From CAYOLL01 sp964404765 [NCBI: uncultured Gemmatimonadota bacterium] (GTDB lineage Bacteria; 4572-55), in the NCBI GenBank assembly GCA_964404765.1, contig CAYOLL010000166.1:1-13103 (forward strand): DNA of 13,103 nucleotides. The letters run 5' to 3'. The position numbers were made by a program, and so were the translations under genes. Shown here one piece after another: positions 9,201-13,103 of the stretch. Under the pieces are notes generated by a model that saw only the letters and a program-made list of their open reading frames with translations, had not been told where the DNA came from and did no database searches. Position 1 is the stretch's first letter. Every line of letters starts with the position of its first letter.

Positions 9201-9878
9201 CCGCAGAATATCAGTCTTGCTGCGTGATTGGCGGGCGGCGGGCGGCGTTGCTGTCCGGCGTTTGAGTCCAAGCAGGCGGGCGAAATGCGGACCTGTCGGC
9301 TCAATCGCAGCCGCATCGGCGGGCCAATCGCGCAGCAACGCAGTGGACAGAATGATTTCCCCGGCGCGGGCCTGATGTTCGGCAGCTACGCAGGCGTTGA
9401 TCGCTTCCCCACGAAAGAAGAAGGCTTTGTTCTCGCCGCCGACGATGCCCCATTCGACCGCACCCGGGGCCAGACCTAACCGGATTTGGAGTTGAAAATC
9501 GCCTAATCGTGTTCGGCGCAGACCTTCCCGTTTGAACAGCCTTTGGATACGTTGGGCCGCGTTTAAAGCGCAGATACCCACTTTCTCAAAAAAAGCGGGT
9601 ATCTCGGATTTTTCAACCGGAAACAGCGCCGTAAAAGCGTCACCGGCAAAGTTGACGACAAAGCCGCCGTGCCGATAGATGACCTCCACCGCCCGGCTGA
9701 AAATGGCGTTGAGAATGTCGGACAGAACTTCCGCGCCCTCGTCGCCGTGCGTCATCAGCGTTTCGGTCATGGCCGTAAAGCCGGAAATGTCCGCGAACAT
9801 AGCCACGGCGTCGAATTGGCCGGAAAAAATCCCGGCGCGGTAGTTGTCGTGGATGAAGCGCGGAATTAGGTTCCTCAT
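6276..9878 (-). CDS. Soluble-adenylyl-cyclase-like protein: two cyclase domains, AAA ATPase, TPRs (1200 aa)
   Basis: A paralogue of the following gene with the same domain order. The first cyclase domain keeps metal Asp30 (FADISGF) and Asp80 (FAGD); its Asn161 is present, but the matching Arg is Ala165. The second domain (about 240-410) has FGDKGG with Lys287, YTVLG with Thr354 and VVNLAARLM with Asn361 and Arg365, so one composite catalytic site is expected, using metals from domain one and Asn/Arg from domain two. The ATPase module has Walker A GEAGAGKS (457-464), Walker B IVLVLEDFHW (594-603) and GNLFFVEQF near 690. TPR repeats run from about 850 to near the C-terminus. The ATG at 9878 has GGGAG 8 bases upstream. 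It lies 85 bases after the stop of the GGDEF/cyclase gene and 52 bases before the next start, with no terminator seen between them. No membrane segment is visible. Product presumed cAMP from conserved Lys and Thr. Confidence 0.92.
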   Translation of the reverse strand: MRNLIPRFIHDNYRAGIFSGQFDAVAMFADISGFTAMTETLMTHGDEGAEVLSDILNAIFSRAVEVIYRHGGFVVNFAGDAFTALFPVEKSEIPAFFEKVGICALNAAQRIQRLFKREGLRRTRLGDFQLQIRLGLAPGAVEWGIVGGENKAFFFRGEAINACVAAEHQARAGEIILSTALLRDWPADAAAIEPTGPHFARLLGLKRRTATPPAARQSRSKTDILRRFLTDALLDFSGPGEFRNVVSLFISFDGVADRAELDAFICLLIELEVHYRAYLKEVDFGDKGGVAVSFFGAPVSFEKNVERALDFVEALRHQVQPGDGRFPGLRWRAGLTYGRTFAGMMGGRQRVQYTVLGSVVNLAARLMAAAGWGEVWVNEKVYRLCQREFDFVPLGAHFYKGLAQPMETYRLKGLRVTDRPIFHDTLIGREAEIERLLVFCRAIAVTGRFGGVYYIYGEAGAGKSRLISAVGERLEPALKAIWLQCDGIMMKSMNPFVYFMNHLFEQTPTQSPAENKANFERTHATFIARLTALPDPRVETAITELKRTQSLLGAMLAHYWDDSLFARLDPPGRFENTGLALTALFQGLSLLQPIVLVLEDFHWLETASRLLWQMILPRLGDFPVTMLAMARPNADGTLPRLLIDPAIPVLEMTVGPLPDDALPRLVAHYLDGAPDDALMQVIRERTNGNLFFVEQFCAYLKENHLVQRTAPNRVKIHKLKRSHLPMAIADTLISRLDQLTEQLKSVIQIASVLGHEFEAPLLTDVIASIHRQSDAEMTDLARFPAQSIEGLLTQARSQHIWSPLTEIQYIFSHALLRDAVYNMQLKNRLRQLHKLAAEALEKRYGEVKTRYCDIAYHYMKAEMPDRVREYRLKAGDYARSKFENRKAVYYYWLLLESLKEDDSQPILKIDTLLKFGDALGALNYKDECRQAFEEARTLAEKIGDGQRVAAVWGQLGQYYLRHQDLTQAENCFRQQQEISAALGDSEIATALGNLGRLHEIRSEMQMAEECYRRAHEIFIVAGEDRQAVEALLRLGQLQTQTGELERALTTFQQGLAVAEAPHLAQSRIAVLGGLAQTHWALGQTAAAQTRAEQELHLAKEWGDTARMGEALLILARVFVREGQIGLALAFFERAAVVAKESGHKNRQAEVLLAWAEALLSINAPQMAEEHLRAGLELARGLNDSGLVRHGEALAQKDGYF

Positions 9879-9963
9879 CGTTTTAGCTCCCGGCTTTCAG
9901 CCTTTAGCTTGTTGAAGTTTCCGAATGCGGTTTTGTATATGCTATTCAGCGCTTTGGCGCACA
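9879..9963. repeat. Short spacer with TTTAGCT direct repeats around a GGCTTTCAGCC hairpin
   Basis: In the 85-base gap between two cyclase genes, TTTAGCT occurs at 9882-9888 and 9903-9909, with a small hairpin GGCT-TTC-AGCC (9892-9902) between them. A second small hairpin, GCGC-TTTG-GCGC, lies at 9949-9960. Neither is followed by a T run in the minus direction, so they do not look like terminators. The first overlaps the ribosome-binding region of the 1200-residue cyclase and could affect its translation. Confidence 0.3.
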
Positions 9964-12900
9964 CTATTTTTGCTCAAAAATCTCCGCCCCGTCCCATTCG
10001 CTGATCACGCCCTGGACCATCAATTGCGCCGAACGCTTGAGATAGTAGCGGGCGGCGCGGTCTTCGCCATTGGCTTTGACCACACGGTTAAAATGGGCGC
10101 TGGCTTCGGCAAATTCCTGCTCGTAATATAAGCGCAAACCCTGTTCAAATTCATTTAGCGTTTGCTGCTTGATCGCCCGCACCGTTTCCGTATCGCCGTC
10201 AAAAACCTCGTAGATCGGCACAATCTTGTTTTTCCCTTTGACCTGCACCCGTCCCAACGGCCGAGAATGATACCGGCTTTTATCGGTCAATTGATCCAAC
10301 AGCGCCCCGCTTACGAGCAGATTCACACCGTAAGCTTTAGTCAAGCCTTCCAGCCGCGACGCCAGGTTGACTACATCGCCGATGACAGTGCCTTCCATGC
10401 GGTTGGCCCCGCCGATCGTGCCCAACATGACTTTCCCCGTATGCAGGCCAATGCCGATTTGAATCGGCGCATAGCCCGCCCGCTGCCGCCCGGCGTTGTA
10501 GTCGTGCAGCGACGTCAACATGGCAATGGCCGCCTGCAAGCCGTCATCCGGCGAGGCTTCAAACAGCGCCATGATCGCATCGCCGATGTATTTGTCAATG
10601 CAGCCGTGATGCGCGGTCACCACCGGTTCCATGCGGCTGAGATAGGAGTTGATGAACTTAAAGTTATGCTCCGGGGTCATGCTCTCCGACAACGTGGTAA
10701 AGCCGCGAATATCCGCAAACAAAATGGTCATTTCCTTTTCGATTTGATCGCCCAGCCTGAGATCGAGAATGCTGCGTTTGCCCAAAAAGTGCAGAAACTC
10801 GACCGGGAAAAATTTGCTGTGGGCCAGGTTCAGCGCCACCGCATGCTCCAGCGACTGCTCCAGTTCGCTGTACAGACGGGCGTTTTCGATAGCTGCCGCG
10901 ATCTGACTGGTGATGGCCGTGAAAAAGTGCAGATCGGAGTTGGTAAACTGCCGCCGCGACGTTTGGCTGTCCACATAAATAACCCCCAACATCTTCTCTT
11001 TAAGCCGCAGCGGAATGCACATCACCGAGCGAATCTCCAGATTGAGCAAACTGACCGTGGCCTTCTCGTCACCGGTATCGGTAAAGCACACCGGCTCGCA
11101 GGTTTTGAAGACATTTTCCGCCACGCTATGGCTGTACTCCGGTCGTTCCAGATGGCGCTTGTCGCCGGCGCGGGCCACCCGTGTGCGCAAATTTCGACCG
11201 GCATCCGCCAACAAGAGCAAACCGCGCTCAGCTTCAGTGATTTCCAGAATAATATCCATGATTCGACTGAGCAATTCCTCTAAAGCCAGGGTGGAACCGG
11301 CCGCTTCGATAGCATCCAGCAGCATCCGGATGCGTTTGTAGTCGCGCTGAAAATCACCGGTCAGGATGTCGGTCACATCGTCTTTGACCAGTAGTTCTGC
11401 CGCAATATCCGGGTACCACATCCGGCATAGGTTGCCGCCGGCTTTTCCCGCCGCTTGCACGGCTAACTCGGCGCAATGCAATAACTGCTCCACTTGCACA
11501 TCCAACGGCAGCGCTGTATCGTTTAAATGAGCCGGATACAACGCAAGCCCGATGCTGACCGTCAATTTCTGATGCGGAAAATCATGCTGCTCCACTCGTG
11601 CGCGCAACGCGTCGGCCAACGCCGTCGCTTCGGCAGCCTCAACACCGGTCAGCAAAACAACAAACTCTTCCCCGCCATACCGCGCAGAAATGACATTTCT
11701 CGAAGAAATGTCATTTTTTTTGAGCAACTCCCCCATCGCCTTCAAAACCGCGTCGCCGCCATGATAGCCATACTGCGCGTTGATGTCGCTAAAACGATCC
11801 ACGTCTAATAACATTACCGCCAGAGACATGACATTTCTTGAAGAAATGTCATGTCTAACTTGCATGGCCGCCTTCAACTGCGCCTCAAAATAGGGCCGCT
11901 GATACAACCCGGTCAATTGATCCACATAGACGCGCTCGTATTGCGTGGCGTTGAGGATGGCCAACGACGCTTGATCGGCCAGGGCTTGCAGAAAGGTCAG
12001 ATTTTCATCGCTGAAGCGGCCGCCGGCAACGGTTTGCTGGCTGTCTACATATAAAATGCCCAGCAAGGATTCTTTGTCCGGCTGGCGTCGAATCAAGGGA
12101 ATTGCAATGACCGATCGTAAATTCAGATCCAAAATGCTTTGGGTTTTATCCGACGTTTCCAATTCCGCCACATTTTTAACAAATAGAGGCTGCCGATTTT
12201 CTGTCACCCGCTCTACAACGGATTGGGAAATGCGCATTGTCGCCGGGTCAATATTCGTTTGATGGTTGTTGCGCGCCACGCGGACTTCCAATTTGTCGGT
12301 TTCATCTTTCAGCAGTAAGACGCCTCGCTCCGCCCGAATAAAGCGTACGCTCAAATCCACAATTTTACCCAGCACATTGTCCAGATTGAGATCGCTGTTG
12401 ATTTCACGGATGATGGACAGAAGTTCGGGATAGGGCAGGTCTTCTTGAGACCTAATAGGTTTTAAAAACCTATTAGGTCTGTCATCGCCTCCGCGCTCCA
12501 GTTCGCGTAGTTGACGGTTGGCCTCGGCCAATTTTTGTTGCAATTGGGTGTTGCTGTCCTGCAAGGTTTGGCGGATGTCTTCGAGTTGGGTTTGAAGCCC
12601 TTCATAATCGGACGACCCATTTGAAAACGGTATTATATCCATTGTAGTTTCTCGTTTTTGAAGTTGAGGATGCGTCTCTTTATCTTTATCAACTTGATTA
12701 GCTTGCTGGAGTGCGGCAATTCGCTCCTGATATTCAATATTGGGGGTTCTTGCGTAAAGTTGACCGTATAATTCCAGCGCATGTTGATGATATTCCCGTT
12801 CGTTTGTCATTTGATAGAGTTCGTAATAGACGGCGGCGCGCTCCGTCTCATCGTGGACTTCGTTTAGCAAGGTCAAGAGCCGGGCTGTTGAGGCTGTGTC

Positions 12901-13103
12901 CAACTCGCTGGCATTTTTGGCGGCCGCCTCGGTTTTGGGACGATAAAAGGCGAGCTTTATATCGAGCAGCCGGGTCTGGAAAAGCGTATCCTGGCGCTGA
13001 ATGGTCGCGGCGATCTCGCCGGCTTTATCGTTTAACAGCCGGCATTCTTCCCAACGCTCGCGCCGGAACAGCAGGTCGGCTTTCTGCTGCAGGTATTGAC
13101 ACC
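9964..13103 (-). CDS. GAF-GGDEF-GAF-adenylate cyclase signalling protein with TPR-like ends (5' end outside window)
   Basis: The frame is open without a stop to the right edge, giving 1045 visible residues; the true start lies beyond 13103. The TTG at 12903 is not the start, because the 66 upstream codons also encode TPR-like helices. Visible order: TPR-like region (1-135), coiled coil (165-205), GAF (226-390), GGDEF (394-558), GAF (586-746), class III cyclase (786-966), TPR-like tail (971-1026). The GGDEF domain has metal Asp433 (LLDVD) and GGEEF at 476-480, so diguanylate cyclase activity is possible. The cyclase has metal Asp797 (FADIRGF) and Asp841 (KYIGD), the adenine-selecting pair Lys837 and Asp909, and Asn912/Arg916 (VVNLASR), all expected of an active adenylate cyclase homodimer. 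The two GAF domains suggest ligand sensing. Three in-frame 33-base palindromes interrupt the gene. It probably leads the operon with the two following cyclases. Confidence 0.93.
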   Translation of the reverse strand, partial: CQYLQQKADLLFRRERWEECRLLNDKAGEIAATIQRQDTLFQTRLLDIKLAFYRPKTEAAAKNASELDTASTARLLTLLNEVHDETERAAVYYELYQMTNEREYHQHALELYGQLYARTPNIEYQERIAALQQANQVDKDKETHPQLQKRETTMDIIPFSNGSSDYEGLQTQLEDIRQTLQDSNTQLQQKLAEANRQLRELERGGDDRPNRFLKPIRSQEDLPYPELLSIIREINSDLNLDNVLGKIVDLSVRFIRAERGVLLLKDETDKLEVRVARNNHQTNIDPATMRISQSVVERVTENRQPLFVKNVAELETSDKTQSILDLNLRSVIAIPLIRRQPDKESLLGILYVDSQQTVAGGRFSDENLTFLQALADQASLAILNATQYERVYVDQLTGLYQRPYFEAQLKAAMQVRHDISSRNVMSLAVMLLDVDRFSDINAQYGYHGGDAVLKAMGELLKKNDISSRNVISARYGGEEFVVLLTGVEAAEATALADALRARVEQHDFPHQKLTVSIGLALYPAHLNDTALPLDVQVEQLLHCAELAVQAAGKAGGNLCRMWYPDIAAELLVKDDVTDILTGDFQRDYKRIRMLLDAIEAAGSTLALEELLSRIMDIILEITEAERGLLLLADAGRNLRTRVARAGDKRHLERPEYSHSVAENVFKTCEPVCFTDTGDEKATVSLLNLEIRSVMCIPLRLKEKMLGVIYVDSQTSRRQFTNSDLHFFTAITSQIAAAIENARLYSELEQSLEHAVALNLAHSKFFPVEFLHFLGKRSILDLRLGDQIEKEMTILFADIRGFTTLSESMTPEHNFKFINSYLSRMEPVVTAHHGCIDKYIGDAIMALFEASPDDGLQAAIAMLTSLHDYNAGRQRAGYAPIQIGIGLHTGKVMLGTIGGANRMEGTVIGDVVNLASRLEGLTKAYGVNLLVSGALLDQLTDKSRYHSRPLGRVQVKGKNKIVPIYEVFDGDTETVRAIKQQTLNEFEQGLRLYYEQEFAEASAHFNRVVKANGEDRAARYYLKRSAQLMVQGVISEWDGAEIFEQK
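11686..11718 (-). repeat. In-frame 33-base coding palindrome, copy A (KNDISSRNVIS)
   Basis: Perfect arms of 13 bases (11688-11700 and 11704-11716) flank the 3-base centre CGA. Counting to 33 bases adds one mismatched and one matched pair. It equals 11 codons of the minus-strand gene, starting on a codon boundary, just before ARYGGEEF in the GGDEF domain. It shares 27 of the 29 core bases' layout with copy B: the core TGACATTTCT-NGA-AGAAATGTCA is the same in both. Confidence 0.85.
11824..11856 (-). repeat. In-frame 33-base coding palindrome, copy B (RHDISSRNVMS)
   Basis: Perfect 15-base arms AGACATGACATTTCT (11824-11838) and its reverse complement (11842-11856) flank the centre TGA. It makes exactly 11 codons in phase with the minus-strand gene, between AAMQV and LAVMLLDVD of the GGDEF domain, a loop where other GGDEF proteins vary. 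No target-site duplication is visible at its edges. Confidence 0.88.
12448..12480 (-). repeat. In-frame 33-base coding palindrome of a second sequence family (RPNRFLKPIRS)
   Basis: Perfect 16-base arms AGACCTAATAGGTTTT (12448-12463) and its reverse complement (12465-12480) surround one central base. It is unrelated in core sequence to the copies at 11686 and 11824 but has the same length, codon phase and AGAC/GTCT ends as the 11824 copy. It inserts 11 residues in the linker between the coiled coil and the first GAF domain, between GGDD and QEDLPYPELL. Confidence 0.88.

Noticed and set aside
10162-11283. 373-codon plus-strand open frame
   Set aside because: It lies wholly antisense to the GAF/cyclase part of the minus-strand gene, has no recognisable domain and an Arg/His/Gln-rich composition typical of a shadow frame.
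11686-12480. CRISPR-like array from the repeated palindromes
   Set aside because: There are only two related units, separated by conserved GGDEF coding sequence, with no regular spacers and no cas genes.
12901-12903. TTG as the start of the GAF-GGDEF-cyclase gene
   Set aside because: The frame stays open through 66 more codons to the window edge and these encode TPR-like helices, so the gene starts outside the window.

Overview
The window holds the end of one gene, one complete gene and a three-gene signalling block, and it looks like part of a large, signalling-rich genome of an uncultured bacterium. GC content is moderate. The gene types seen here (AAA-ATPase-like/PD-(D/E)XK proteins, multi-domain cyclases, TPR arrays) and the dispersed short palindromes recall environmental lineages such as Chloroflexota or KSB-type candidate phyla. 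That is a weak inference: there is no rRNA or marker gene.

Left part (1-2041, + strand). The 3' end of a PD-(D/E)XK nuclease-domain gene (1-339) is followed by a 124-base spacer and a complete AAA-ATPase-like/PD-(D/E)XK gene (464-2041). The last ~100 codons of the two are near-identical in protein but differ at about 30 mostly synonymous nucleotides. The spacer carries two copies of a 15-base palindrome in inverted orientation; one of them lies inside a plausible promoter for the complete gene.

Middle (2042-2335). A 294-base non-coding stretch lies between convergent genes. It has a CATTCCGGC-type hairpin repeat and a GC-rich hairpin followed by a T run.

Right part (2336-13103, all - strand, transcribed right to left). 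Three large nucleotide-cyclase genes are separated by only 85 and 52 bases and probably form one operon. The first runs off the right edge: TPR-like N-terminus, coiled coil, GAF, GGDEF (GGEEF motif kept), GAF, class III adenylate cyclase, short TPR-like tail. It could therefore make both c-di-GMP and cAMP. The next two are paralogues of 1200 and 1295 residues with the layout of mammalian soluble adenylyl cyclase: two cyclase domains, a P-loop ATPase module and a TPR array. In each, the metal-binding aspartates in the first cyclase domain and the Lys/Thr/Asn/Arg residues in the second should build one composite ATP site.

The most unusual signal is inside the GGDEF/cyclase gene. Three 33-base palindromes sit in frame, each exactly 11 codons and all in the same codon phase. 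Two are related (encoding RHDISSRNVMS and KNDISSRNVIS); one is different (RPNRFLKPIRS). One occupies the place of the GGDEF domain's RxxD inhibitory site. They behave like miniature protein-coding palindromic elements, comparable in principle to the much longer Rickettsia palindromic elements.
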